DNA of 64,000 nt from Rhodobacterales bacterium (GTDB lineage Bacteria > Pseudomonadota > Alphaproteobacteria > Rhodobacterales > Rhodobacteraceae): assembly GCA_002748285.1 (NCBI GenBank), contig PDSA01000018.1, positions 30,383 to 94,382 on the forward strand. The letters are read 5' to 3'. Below the pieces are notes generated by a model. That model was not told the DNA's origin. It was given only the letters and a program-made list of their open reading frames with translations, and searched no databases. A program made the position numbers and the translations under genes. Of this stretch, positions 8,784-17,808 are shown in pieces. How positions within the stretch are numbered: the stretch's first letter is position 1; the number at the start of each line of letters is the position of its first letter.

Positions 8784-9890
8784 CTAGTGTTGAAAGGACT
8801 CCAGACATGGTCGACTGTTTTTCAGATGCCTGTCGACCAGTTTCTTTTGCTGCTTTCCGCTGGGAATGAGGCGAGCGGATTGCAAGGCTGGGTTCCACGC
8901 GGCCAATTCTGGAAAAATTGACAGAATTTCAGCGCGGGCCCCCGGTGTCAGCCCTTTGAGCGCCTGCGGACCAGTGAGCAAACTTTCACTGGGTGCGCCT
9001 TCGGCGAAGATGATTTCGTGCTGATCGAACAGCAGGTGGAAATACTCGACCGTTTCGACCTGTTCGTCGATAAAGATACCGGGCAGGTTGATCAGCTTGA
9101 TGGCCGGCACCAGAACCTCTGACACATCGAACATGCGCCGGGCGACTTTGGAGCGCATCAGCATACGGTGCTGCCGCGAGACCAAAAGATCACGCTTGGG
9201 CAAGCCGTTGCCCAATGTCCCCTGAACAATCCGAATTGGGCGCAGTTTGGTGTTTTGTGCCAGTTGCCCGGCGTTGAATTTGCGTTGCCCGATCCAGCGT
9301 ATGGTTTGCGGGCCGTGATCTTTGGTCAGAACGGTATCGCCGACTCTTAGAGTTTCGATTTTTTGCAGCCCGTTTGGGGTGCTGATTTTGCAGCCCGCAG
9401 TAAAACATTGTGGTGTTGCCAGCGTATTATAGGGCGTTTCCGGGAAATCCTTGGTCGATATAACGGTCAGCGGCACACCAATCGGAGGAAACTCACCCGG
9501 CTCTCCAACAAAGGCCAGCCCTTCAACCGTGCCATAAGCATGGCCGTTGGGGTCCTGCATCGGTTCGTTGATATTAAAACCCAGCAAGGCATACAAATTT
9601 CCATCCGGATCCTTTACGACGACTTTGTATTCGGCCTCGACCACAAGACCGGCGGCGTATTCTGTCCCATCGTAAGTGATGTCGGATGCGAGGGTTTGGC
9701 TTGGATCGTTGTCGTCGAAAATGTCGTTGTTTACATCATGGATATCGACAGTCACCCAGTTATCACTTTGAAGGGTGATTGTCTGATCGGCAAGATGCGA
9801 TCCACCGCCTACCGTGTAGCCGGAGAGTTCTTTGCCCCCGGAAACCGTTACGTTGGACGCTTCCAGCGTATGAATGGTGTGAGTTTGCAT
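8784..9890 (-). CDS. Hint-domain protein, paralogue A
   Basis: Protein of 368 residues with two parts. Residues 1-165 are Gly/Asp/Thr-rich and beta-like, beginning MQTHTIHTLEASNVTVSGGKELSGY. From about residue 168 a Hint (Hedgehog/intein-type, Hint_2-like) domain starts at CFTAGCKISTPNGLQKIETLRVGDTV and continues through IRWIGQRKF, VSRQHRMLM and GIFIDEQVETVEYFHLLFDQHEII. The cysteine after the TPQ junction is the residue that would act in N-S acyl shift, so self-cleavage is plausible. No signal peptide is obvious. Many Rhodobacteraceae encode such proteins with unproven roles. It has a close tandem paralogue 282 bases upstream. Confidence 0.88.
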   Translation of the reverse strand: MQTHTIHTLEASNVTVSGGKELSGYTVGGGSHLADQTITLQSDNWVTVDIHDVNNDIFDDNDPSQTLASDITYDGTEYAAGLVVEAEYKVVVKDPDGNLYALLGFNINEPMQDPNGHAYGTVEGLAFVGEPGEFPPIGVPLTVISTKDFPETPYNTLATPQCFTAGCKISTPNGLQKIETLRVGDTVLTKDHGPQTIRWIGQRKFNAGQLAQNTKLRPIRIVQGTLGNGLPKRDLLVSRQHRMLMRSKVARRMFDVSEVLVPAIKLINLPGIFIDEQVETVEYFHLLFDQHEIIFAEGAPSESLLTGPQALKGLTPGARAEILSIFPELAAWNPALQSARLIPSGKQQKKLVDRHLKNSRPCLESFQH

Positions 9891-10172
9891 GTGGTTTACT
9901 CTTGAGTTGATGTTTTTCGGGCTTGCACTACGTCACATTGTTAGCTGTTCCGCATTTTTTTTCGCTTAAGGATTGAGCGCGGATTTTATTACAATTTTCA
10001 CCTTCCGACGGGTGTGCCTCCGTTCCTTTCGTGGCCTCGTGCTGTTTTGCGTTGTTTCGATGGACCGCGCTCACATGCATGGCGGTTTCATTCCGATGAC
10101 ATACAACCGGTGGTGCCGCCCGTTCGAAAAAAGCCACATTCGCCACATCAACGGCGATACCGGGCTTTGCGC

Positions 10173-11279
10173 CTAACATGAAAACACCTCCAGACATGGC
10201 CGGCTGTTTTTCAGATGCCTGTAGACCAGTTTCTTTTGCTGCTTTCCGCTGGGAATGAGGCGGGCGGATCGCAAGGCTGGGTTCCATTCGGCCAATTCCG
10301 GAAAAATTGACAGAATTTCAGCGCGTGCCTCCGGTGTCAGCCCTTTGAGCGCCTGCGGACCGGTGAGCAAACTTTCACTGGGTGCGCCTTCGGCGAAGAT
10401 GATTTCGTGCTGATCGAACAGCAGGTGGAAATATTCGACCGTTTCGACCTGTTCGTCGATAAAGATACCGGGAAGGTTGATCAGCTTGATGGCCGGTACC
10501 AGAACCTCTGACACATCGAACATGCGCCGGGCGATTTTTGAACGCATCAGCATACGGTGTTGCCGCGAGACCAAAAGATCACGCTTGGGCAAGCCGTTGC
10601 CCAATGCCTCCTTAACAATCCGAATTGGGCGCAGTTTGGTGTTTTGTGCCAGTTGCCCGGCGCTGAATTTGCGCTGCCCGATCCAGCGTATGGTTTGCGG
10701 GCCGTGATCTTTGGTCAGAACAGTATCGCCGACTCTTAGAGTTTCGATTTTTTGCAGCCCATTTGGGGTGCTGATTTCACAGCCCGCGGTAAAACATTGC
10801 GGCGTTACGAGCGAATCATAGGGTGTATCCGGGTAATCTTCGGTCGAGATAACGGTGAGCGGCACACCAATCGGAGGAAACCCGCCAGGCTCTCCGACAA
10901 AGGCCAGTCCTTCAACCGTGCCATAAGCATCGACACCGGGTGGCTGTACCGCTTCATTGATGTTAAAGCCTTGTAGTGTATATATATTTCCGTCCGGATC
11001 CTGCACCTCAACCGTGTATTCCGGCGTGACAACAAGCCCGGCGTCATGTGTCTCGCCGTTATAGGTGGTCTCCGAGACAAGCGTTTGGTCGGTGTCCCAA
11101 TCCTCAAAACGGTCGTTGGAGGTGTCATTGATTTCAACGGCAACCCAGTTGTTGTTGTTCAGGGTGATTGTTTCACCCTCAAGCTGCGATCCATCACCCT
11201 CCCAGTACCCGGAAAGCTCCTTGCCCCCGGATACCGTTATGTTGGAAGCTTCGAGCGTGTAAACAGTGTAAGCCGACAT
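10173..11279 (-). CDS. Hint-domain protein, paralogue B
   Basis: Tandem paralogue of the gene ending at 8784, also 368 residues with the same two-part layout. The C-terminal Hint half (from CFTAGCEISTPNGLQKIETL) is nearly identical to copy A at both protein and DNA level. The N-terminal half keeps the framework (SGGKELSGY, LEASNITV, GTVEGLAFVGEPG) but differs at many positions. The ATG at 11279 matches the start of copy A; an in-frame start at 11327 adds 16 residues absent there. Its upstream region resembles that of copy A for more than 50 bases. The uneven divergence suggests gene conversion of the Hint module or selection for variation in the N-terminal module. Confidence 0.87.
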   Translation of the reverse strand: MSAYTVYTLEASNITVSGGKELSGYWEGDGSQLEGETITLNNNNWVAVEINDTSNDRFEDWDTDQTLVSETTYNGETHDAGLVVTPEYTVEVQDPDGNIYTLQGFNINEAVQPPGVDAYGTVEGLAFVGEPGGFPPIGVPLTVISTEDYPDTPYDSLVTPQCFTAGCEISTPNGLQKIETLRVGDTVLTKDHGPQTIRWIGQRKFSAGQLAQNTKLRPIRIVKEALGNGLPKRDLLVSRQHRMLMRSKIARRMFDVSEVLVPAIKLINLPGIFIDEQVETVEYFHLLFDQHEIIFAEGAPSESLLTGPQALKGLTPEARAEILSIFPELAEWNPALRSARLIPSGKQQKKLVYRHLKNSRPCLEVFSC

Positions 11280-11855
11280 GTGTTTTACTCTTAAATTTAC
11301 ATTCTTGGAACGTGCATGACACCGCACAGCTAGCAGGCGATGATCTATATTCGCTTAAGAATTGGGCGCGGAGTTTAATAGAATTTTCATCGCTTGACGG
11401 GTCTTCGCCCCACCTGAAACGCAGCTTTTGTATTGTGCCTCGGAGAGGAAAAATCGTCTAGATATTGTGTTTTTGCTCGTTTTCAGCGCGACAGGTGGTA
11501 TGCCTCATCCCCAAAGCGCCTGGGTGGCCCGATTGCAGGTCACATTTTGGGTGGCGGCTTTTGCGCATTGGTCGGGCGGGTTGCTCGGATCAGGAAAATA
11601 CCAATGTTTTTTGTTAAATCCTGCTTTTAACAGGGTGCATGATGTGCAGGGCCGGGTGGCGCTGGACGGGGGCGTCTGGCCTGTCGCGGGAAAAACTTTT
11701 GAGATATGGTGTGCGGCCAGGGCGAGTGTGTGGGGTGCAACAGACATTATCAATTTTTCCAGAGACGAGGCAAAGCGGTGGATTGATCTTGCCGCCACCG
11801 ACTCCGCAGTGCAAATGCGCTTGACAGCTCGGCTGTGGCGAACCAAACCTTGCCT
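11280..11855. other. intergenic region between Hint gene B and trkH
   Basis: The part up to about 11410 is the upstream region of Hint gene B. It shares TTCGCTTAAG followed by a GCGCGGA-type stretch with the matching position upstream of gene A (near 9961-9983). The rest, to 11855, has no ORF with convincing codon bias and no RNA I recognise. The open frame at 11428-11877 has no family-like features. Confidence 0.5.
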
Positions 11856-13304
11856 ATGTTTGATCTGCGCCCTGTAGGATATGTTATTGGCCTGATGGTT
11901 GCCATTCTTGGGCTGACCATGCTGATCCCTATGGGGTTTGATATTTATTATCAGAACGATCACTGGCCGGTCTTTTTGCAAAGCAGCCTGTTTGTAACGG
12001 CTTTCGGAGGCCTCACCGCGCTGGCCACGGCCAAGCAGTCGCGCAAGGGCTTGGGCGTGCAGCAAACCTTTTTGCTGACCACCGGGGTGTGGTTGGCGCT
12101 GCCGATCTTTGGCGCGATTCCCTTCATGCTGGGCCCACCCGAAGCGCGGGTGGTGGATGCGTTTTTTGAGGCCATGTCGGGGCTGACCACCACCGGAGCC
12201 ACCGTATTCAGCGGGCTGGATGATCTGCCCGAAGGGGTGTTGCTGTGGCGCTCCATGCTGCAATGGTTTGGCGGCATCGGCATCATTGTGGTGGCGATGG
12301 TGTTCCTGCCGGAACTGCGGATTGGGGGGATGCAGATTTTCCGCTCAGAAGCCTTTGATACCATGGGCAAAATCCTGCCCCGCGCCGCCCAGATTGCCGC
12401 GCATATTTCGCTGATCTATCTGGGGCTGACGGTGGCCTGTTTCATCACCTATGTGGCTTTCGACATGCCCCGCTTCATGGCGCTGAACCATGCGCTGACC
12501 ACCATGTCCACCGGCGGGTTTTCCACCCATGATGCGTCCTTTGGCACCTATCAGGGGGCACCGGAATATGTGGCTTCGGTCTATATGATCTTGGCCAGCC
12601 TGCCTTTCGTGCGCTATGTGCAGCTGGTAGCTGGGGTCTCGCGCCCGATTTTTACCGACAGCCAGATCCGCGCCTATCTGATGACCATCGCGACGCTGGT
12701 GCTGTGCCTGCTGGTTTATCGGGTGGTGGTCAATCAGGACCATCTGGAACATGCATTTCGAGAAGCCCTGTTCAACGTGACCTCGATCATTTCCGGCACC
12801 GGCTATGCCAGCGTGGATTATCAGCTCTGGGGGGCGTTCCCTGTGGTGTTGTTCTTTTTTATCGGTCTGATTGGCGGTTGTGCGGGCTCAACCGCCTGTT
12901 CGGTCAAGATATTCCGCTATCAGCTACTGTTTTCGGCTGTTCGGGCGCAGATCGGCAAAATCCACTCGCCGCATGGGGTGTTCAGCACCCGATATGATGG
13001 ACGTCCGGTGAGTGAAGAGGTTATGTCTTCGGTGATGGCGTTTTTTGTGATGTTTGTGGTCAGTGTCGGGGTGTTGTCGGTGCTGTTGGGCAGCACCGGG
13101 CTGGATTTTGTCACGTCAGTTTCCGGCGCGGCCACGGCGCTGGCCAATATCGGCCCTGGTTTGGGGGATGTGATCGGGCCGGCGGGCAATTTTTCCAGCC
13201 TCGGAGACACCGCGAAATGGCTGCTGGCCGCAGGGATGCTGATTGGCCGGCTGGAGCTGATGGTGGTCTATATGATCCTGACGCTGAAATTCTGGCGCGG
13301 TTAG
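11856..13304 (+). CDS. trkH: potassium uptake protein TrkH
   Basis: Inner-membrane K+ translocating subunit of the Trk system, 482 residues with about ten hydrophobic segments. The four pore-loop filter sequences are visible: SGLTTTGATVF, TTMSTGGFST, SIISGTGYASVD and ALANIGPGLG. The ATG at 11856 gives MFDLRPVGYVIGLMV, the form I expect in this family; an in-frame GTG at 11835 would add seven residues and has no better ribosome site. No trkA lies nearby, so the regulatory NAD-binding subunit must be encoded elsewhere. It converges on the next gene with a 12-base gap. Confidence 0.93.
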   Translation: MFDLRPVGYVIGLMVAILGLTMLIPMGFDIYYQNDHWPVFLQSSLFVTAFGGLTALATAKQSRKGLGVQQTFLLTTGVWLALPIFGAIPFMLGPPEARVVDAFFEAMSGLTTTGATVFSGLDDLPEGVLLWRSMLQWFGGIGIIVVAMVFLPELRIGGMQIFRSEAFDTMGKILPRAAQIAAHISLIYLGLTVACFITYVAFDMPRFMALNHALTTMSTGGFSTHDASFGTYQGAPEYVASVYMILASLPFVRYVQLVAGVSRPIFTDSQIRAYLMTIATLVLCLLVYRVVVNQDHLEHAFREALFNVTSIISGTGYASVDYQLWGAFPVVLFFFIGLIGGCAGSTACSVKIFRYQLLFSAVRAQIGKIHSPHGVFSTRYDGRPVSEEVMSSVMAFFVMFVVSVGVLSVLLGSTGLDFVTSVSGAATALANIGPGLGDVIGPAGNFSSLGDTAKWLLAAGMLIGRLELMVVYMILTLKFWRG

Positions 13305-13316
13305 AGCGATTTCTCC

Positions 13317-13988
13317 CTAAAACCACGGCAAAAGCCGCCCGGCGCGAGCCTGATAATCGGTATATTCTGTGCCGAATTGCTGCACCATCATCGCTTCTTC
13401 TTTGGGGATGCGCAGAATACACATGGCAGCAAAGGCCGGGATCACCAGCAGCCCGGCAATGCCGTTTTGCAACAGCAAACCCTGCGAGAACGCCGCAACC
13501 CAGATCGCGCTATACATCGGGTGACGTATCTTACGATAGATGCCGGTGGTGACCAGCGTATGCTGTTCGCGCAATTCCAGGCCGGGGCTCCAATTGCGGC
13601 CCAGATCGGCATGGCTGCGCCAGAACAGCCACAGATAGGGCAGTTGCAGCAGCGCACCCAGAATGCTGGCCCAGAGGGGCAGCTGGTAATCGGCAAAATT
13701 CATCACCGGAGCCACCAGATAAAGCAGCGGCAAAACCATCATGGTGGCAAACATCGCGGTTAGCACGATGGTCTCTGCGCGGTCATTATGGCTGTCGGTG
13801 ATGGTGTTTTGCCGGTTTTGCATCGTATAGGGCATTCGGATCAAAACGCTGAGCAAAAAACCCGCCAGCCAGACCATATGTTCCCAGCGAAATTTCTGCC
13901 AGCCCAGACTGATACCGATTAATATGAGGACGATAAACCCCAATGCTATGGCGATTGATCTGTCCTTAAGCAGTTTTTCATCCTGCAT
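13317..13988 (-). CDS. integral membrane methyltransferase-like protein (ICMT/PEMT family)
   Basis: Membrane protein of 223 residues with about five hydrophobic segments. The C-terminal block LVTTGIYRKIRHPMYSAIW, followed by EEAMMVQQFGTEYTDYQARAGRLLPWF, is the signature of isoprenylcysteine carboxyl methyltransferase-like and phospholipid methyltransferase-like proteins, which bind S-adenosylmethionine at the membrane. Its substrate in bacteria is usually unknown. It starts at the ATG giving MQDEKLLKDRS. Nothing in the neighbourhood, with trkH convergent and the pseudo-protease upstream, points to a specific role. Confidence 0.82.
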   Translation of the reverse strand: MQDEKLLKDRSIAIALGFIVLILIGISLGWQKFRWEHMVWLAGFLLSVLIRMPYTMQNRQNTITDSHNDRAETIVLTAMFATMMVLPLLYLVAPVMNFADYQLPLWASILGALLQLPYLWLFWRSHADLGRNWSPGLELREQHTLVTTGIYRKIRHPMYSAIWVAAFSQGLLLQNGIAGLLVIPAFAAMCILRIPKEEAMMVQQFGTEYTDYQARAGRLLPWF

Positions 13989-14085
13989 CCCGCACCTCTT
14001 ATCCGTTGATGTGAAAGGGCTGGCGCAGATCGGCTGGCAATTCTGGAGGCAGGCTAGCAGCTCTGATGGCGGGGTTCAATAACGC

Positions 14086-14110
14086 TTCAGGGCCCGCGCG
14101 GGGCCCTGAA
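14086..14110 (-). terminator. strong hairpin downstream of the pseudo-protease gene
   Basis: TTCAGGGCCC and GGGCCCTGAA form a perfect 10-bp stem with a 5-base loop, 28 bases past the stop of the minus-strand gene. The following minus-strand sequence has only a short T-rich stretch, so it may terminate or protect the 3' end. Confidence 0.65.
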
Positions 14111-14137
14111 ATCATGCGTTTGGGATGTAGTGGCCGC

Positions 14138-15883
14138 TCAGTTCCAGCATTGCACCAGCACGGTCAGATCACGGCCCAGATCGGTCAGATCTTCGGGGGC
14201 CATGGCGCCAACCGATTGATGCACGGAAATGCTGATGCCGTTCTCGGCCAGAATTTCCCCCAGTGCTTCGGCGCTGAGCGCGAAATTGACATTGCCGGGC
14301 AGGGCTTTGCCATTCCCCTGCACTTTGGGCAGCAACATGCCCAGCACCCGGCCGCCCATATCAAACACCGGCCCGCCCACATCGCCATCTTGCGTGTTCA
14401 GCATCAGGCGGCGCAGCTGTGGTTCTCCGTTCAGCCCGCGAATGTCAGACAACCGGCCAAAGGTCATGGTCGCCGCGCCCAATGCGCCCTCATAGGAATA
14501 CCCAGCCACGGCCACTTCGGAATTCAGCCGTGGCACCTGACTGCGGAAATCAGCATGGGCATCGGGAAACAGGTTCTGGCCCGGGCTCAGCAGGGCGATG
14601 CCCAGAGCCTCATCGGCAAAAGACACCTTGGCCGCGAACCCATCCAGCGTGATGCGCTGACAGTTCTGTACTGCGTCATAGGTGGTCAGCGCCTTGCCCG
14701 CGCCATCGACATAAAAACCCGAGCGCGACAGGCTGGGTTGGCGGATTTCCAGCCCGGCCAGCAAATCAATGCGTTGTTCTTGGTGATGCGCCCCCAGACT
14801 GTCATCCAGCGCGGTCTCGCCGATGGCTTTAAAGCTGGCCTTCATCGCCTTGACCACATGGGCGCGGCGTTTTTCATCATTTTGCGGCCAGATCAGGGTA
14901 AAGCCCTTGATCATCCCGCCTTTGAGCGCAGCATAGGTGTAGGAATGGATCTTGTCATTCTGACCGCTCAGCTCAAAGCTGGATTTCTTGCGCTCACGCG
15001 CCCCCTGCATCGGTACGATTTCCAGAGTCTGCATGATGTCATACAGCCCAAACAGGCTATCCTGATCGCCGGCTTGCGAGATCAGCAGCACTTTGACACC
15101 GCTATCGGTTTTGGAATCGTAATGCACAAAAGGCGGCTCGTATCGGCCAAACCCAACCAGCGCGGTGGGCATGTCAATCTCGATCCCGGCCTGCTCATCC
15201 AGAACCGTTTTCATGCCAATGCTGGACAGCACTCGCGTATAGGATTTCACCAACTCATCGCGCTGTTTGCTGGTCAGAATGCCGGTGGGCTCATAGCCCA
15301 TATGCTGTTGATAAGCGGCCATCGAACGTCTTGTGCCGCGGCCAAAGGCACCATCAATGGCGGCGTTATAAAACCCCTCCCATTGCAGGGCGGTTTGCAG
15401 CAATTTGCGCTGCTCGCGGCTCAGCTTTTGTTCGCTTCTGCGGGCCTGTTTCGGGGTTTCATCCGGCAGGGCCGCAGGCTGAGGGGCGGCTGTGTTGCTG
15501 TCTGCAACCGGGGGCGTAACGGCCACCGGGGGTTGCAGGCGGGTATTGGCACCGACCGGCCAGAATTGCTGGCGAAAGGTTTTGCCATCAACCACAAAGC
15601 TGTCCCGTGGGATCAGATTTTCGCGGCGCAGCTGGAGGCGGCGCAGTCTCGCCCCCTCTTCGGTGAACGGGCCAAGCACGATCGCATACCAGCCCGAGCC
15701 AATGGCAAAGCCGTTCACGTTCTGAAATACGCCGGCATAAGCCTGCGAGCGGCTTTTGGCCTGACGCAAAGAAGGCTGCGCTTCGATCTGAATCCATGAA
15801 TTCTGCGTGGTTTGTTGCGCCTCAACGCTGGCGGCAAAGTTCGCCATGACGGCAAACATCACCCAAAAGAAAAACTGTTTCAT
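14138..15883 (-). CDS. exported protein with SPOR-like, peptidoglycan-binding and catalytically degenerate trypsin-like regions
   Basis: Protein of 581 residues. A signal peptide MKQFFFWVMFAVMANFAASVEAQ covers residues 1-23. Residues 29-99 resemble a SPOR-type repeat domain (IQIEAQPSLRQAKSRSQAYA, GWYAIVLGPFTEEGARLRR). Residues 155-213 form a peptidoglycan-binding-1-like domain (LLQTALQWEGFYNAAIDGAFGRGTRRSM). The last third has a trypsin/DegP-like shape, but the catalytic positions look replaced: the HxxV region reads LTTYDAV, and the serine loop GNSGGP reads GDVGGPVFD. It is probably periplasmic and non-proteolytic. The ATG at 15883 is chosen because the signal peptide begins there; the open frame extends upstream to 16030 without family character. 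Confidence 0.8.
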   Translation of the reverse strand: MKQFFFWVMFAVMANFAASVEAQQTTQNSWIQIEAQPSLRQAKSRSQAYAGVFQNVNGFAIGSGWYAIVLGPFTEEGARLRRLQLRRENLIPRDSFVVDGKTFRQQFWPVGANTRLQPPVAVTPPVADSNTAAPQPAALPDETPKQARRSEQKLSREQRKLLQTALQWEGFYNAAIDGAFGRGTRRSMAAYQQHMGYEPTGILTSKQRDELVKSYTRVLSSIGMKTVLDEQAGIEIDMPTALVGFGRYEPPFVHYDSKTDSGVKVLLISQAGDQDSLFGLYDIMQTLEIVPMQGARERKKSSFELSGQNDKIHSYTYAALKGGMIKGFTLIWPQNDEKRRAHVVKAMKASFKAIGETALDDSLGAHHQEQRIDLLAGLEIRQPSLSRSGFYVDGAGKALTTYDAVQNCQRITLDGFAAKVSFADEALGIALLSPGQNLFPDAHADFRSQVPRLNSEVAVAGYSYEGALGAATMTFGRLSDIRGLNGEPQLRRLMLNTQDGDVGGPVFDMGGRVLGMLLPKVQGNGKALPGNVNFALSAEALGEILAENGISISVHQSVGAMAPEDLTDLGRDLTVLVQCWN

Positions 15884-16019
15884 TACCCCTCCTGTTCGCT
15901 TCTGCCGGGCAGCTTCCCCTTGCCCTTTGCGAGTCACTGAACTTCTCATTAGCGCCCTGTGCCGGGCTTTGCACCCAAAATATCGCATTACCGGGCCAAA
16001 CCGGCCCCAAATGTGGTAA

Positions 16020-17324
16020 TCAACCCTCATTCAGACGGTCCAGACGCGCCCGCACCGATAACCCATGCGCTTGCAGGCTCTCGGAAATCGCCAGAGTTTC
16101 GGCCGCCGGGCCGATGGCGGCCAGCGATTGCGGGCTCATTTTTGACAGCGTGGTGCGTTTGAGGAAATCCATCACCGAAAGGCCAGAGGAAAATCGGGCC
16201 GAGCGCGCCGTGGGCAGCACATGGTTTGGCCCGCCGACATAATCACCGATTGCTTCGGGCGTCCAGGCACCGATGAAAATCGCCCCGGCATGGTTGATTT
16301 TCTCGGCCATGGCTTCGGCATCGTGCAGGCACAGTTCCAGATGCTCGGGCGCGATCCGGTCGGAAAGTTCTGCGGCCTGATCCATGTTCTGCACGGTGAT
16401 CACCGCCCCGAATTCCTGCCAGCTGGCGCGGGCAATCTCGCGCCGTTCAAGGCTTTGCAGACGGGTGTCAACCGCCGCCGCCACCGCCTGACCAAACGCG
16501 GCATCATCGGTGATCAGAATCGCCTGCGCACTGGCATCATGTTCGGCCTGGCTGAGCAGATCAACCGCGATCCAATCCGGGTCATTGTCTTTATCGGCAA
16601 TCACCAGAATTTCGCTGGGTCCGGCGATCATATCAATCCCGACCTTGCCAAAAACCCGCCGTTTGGCGGCGGCGACAAACGCATTGCCGGGGCCGGTGAT
16701 TTTATCCACCGGAGCAATGGTTTGTGTGCCATAGGCCAGTGCGGCAATTGCCTGAGCGCCGCCGATTTTATAAATCTCATCCACCCCAGCGATTTTCGCC
16801 GCCAGCAGCACCAGCGGGTTACATTTCCCATCCGGGGTAGGCACGGCAATCGCCAGCCGTTTGACTCCGGCGACTTTGGCAGGGATGGCGTTCATCAACA
16901 CGCTGGAGGGGTAGGACGCCAGCCCGCCCGGCACATAAAGCCCCGCCGCCGACACCGGCCCCCAGCGCCAGCCCAAAGTCGCGCCGCTATCATCCGTCCA
17001 GCTGGCGTCTTGGGGCAGCTGGCGGCTGTGATAGGCGTGGATGCGCTCGGCGGCCAGTTCCAGCGCAGCGCGTTCGGGGGCGGGGACTTTGGCGCATTCG
17101 GCTTCGATTTCGGCGGGCGTAAAGGCCATGCTCTGCGGGGTCAGCCGCACGCGGTCGAATTTCTCGGTTAGCTCCAGCACCGCCGCATCGCCACGGGCGC
17201 GCACATCGGAGATGATCTCGGCAACCACCGCATCCACATCCGGGGAATCTTCGCGTTTGGTGGCCAGAAAGGCGGTGAATTGGGCCTGAAAATCGGCCTG
17301 TTCTATGTTCAGGAAAATCGGCAA
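16020..17324 (-). CDS. hisD: histidinol dehydrogenase
   Basis: Zinc enzyme that oxidises L-histidinol to L-histidine in two NAD-dependent steps, the last stage of histidine synthesis. At 434 residues it matches the family. Blocks include GRVPVSAAG-type GWRWGPVSAAGLYVPGG, KIGGAQAIAALAYGT, ITGPGNAFVAAAKRRVFGKVGID, MIAGPSEILVIAD, and the catalytic histidine regions AEHDASAQAI and RIAPEHLELC. Start choice: the reading frame is open further upstream, but a TTG at 17324 giving MPIFLNIEQADF fits homologues best. It starts four bases after the DUF2948 stop, indicating an operon with murA. Confidence 0.93.
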   Translation of the reverse strand: MPIFLNIEQADFQAQFTAFLATKREDSPDVDAVVAEIISDVRARGDAAVLELTEKFDRVRLTPQSMAFTPAEIEAECAKVPAPERAALELAAERIHAYHSRQLPQDASWTDDSGATLGWRWGPVSAAGLYVPGGLASYPSSVLMNAIPAKVAGVKRLAIAVPTPDGKCNPLVLLAAKIAGVDEIYKIGGAQAIAALAYGTQTIAPVDKITGPGNAFVAAAKRRVFGKVGIDMIAGPSEILVIADKDNDPDWIAVDLLSQAEHDASAQAILITDDAAFGQAVAAAVDTRLQSLERREIARASWQEFGAVITVQNMDQAAELSDRIAPEHLELCLHDAEAMAEKINHAGAIFIGAWTPEAIGDYVGGPNHVLPTARSARFSSGLSVMDFLKRTTLSKMSPQSLAAIGPAAETLAISESLQAHGLSVRARLDRLNEG

Positions 17325-17328
17325 AGGT

Positions 17329-17808
17329 CTATTCCGGGTGTTGTGGGCGTGAATGTGAGGGCGCGATATAGGGGCGGGTGACATCCTGAAGGCTCAGATC
17401 AAGGCATTCGACATTCAGCCGGATCGCCCCATCCCCGGCAAAGGTCAGGATCAGCCCCCCGGTGCCATCCGCGCCGGGTTCAAAATCGAGCGACAGCAGC
17501 GACAGGATGGTATCGGCATCGCCGCGCTGGATGCCTTGGGATTGCACCGACATCACATCATGGATCAGCAGCACCGACTGCACCCGCTCATAGGGGCGTT
17601 TGCGTTTCTCGGCATTGGCGCTGTCCTCCCAACGAAACCGGTTGAGCAGCAGGGCAAAGCGGCGCTGCGCCGGTTGCCAGCTGATCTCATTGGCCGGCAG
17701 CACCGCATCCTGCACCAAGGCCGCCAGCACTTTCAGATCATCGTCATCACGGGCCAGCAGGCGCAGGGGGGATTCGCGGACGTCTTCAAAACGTGCGTCT
17801 TCAACCAT
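17329..17808 (-). CDS. DUF2948 family protein
   Basis: Protein of 159 residues recognised as DUF2948 from [30 protein letters not shown] and [11 protein letters not shown] near the N-terminus, and [44 protein letters not shown] at the C-terminus. It has no membrane segment or signal. Its ATG lies eight bases inside the end of murA, and hisD starts four bases after its stop. The murA-DUF2948-hisD order is, to my knowledge, common in Rhodobacteraceae. Function unknown; co-translation with both neighbours is likely. Confidence 0.9.
   Translation of the reverse strand: MVEDARFEDVRESPLRLLARDDDDLKVLAALVQDAVLPANEISWQPAQRRFALLLNRFRWEDSANAEKRKRPYERVQSVLLIHDVMSVQSQGIQRGDADTILSLLSLDFEPGADGTGGLILTFAGDGAIRLNVECLDLSLQDVTRPYIAPSHSRPQHPE

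Noticed and set aside
11428..11877. A 149-codon plus-strand frame before trkH
   Set aside because: Random-looking composition, overlaps the trkH start in another frame, and no homologous features are visible.
14066..15799. A 577-codon plus-strand open frame
   Set aside because: Antisense to the pseudo-protease, which has a signal peptide and domains; the plus frame has none.
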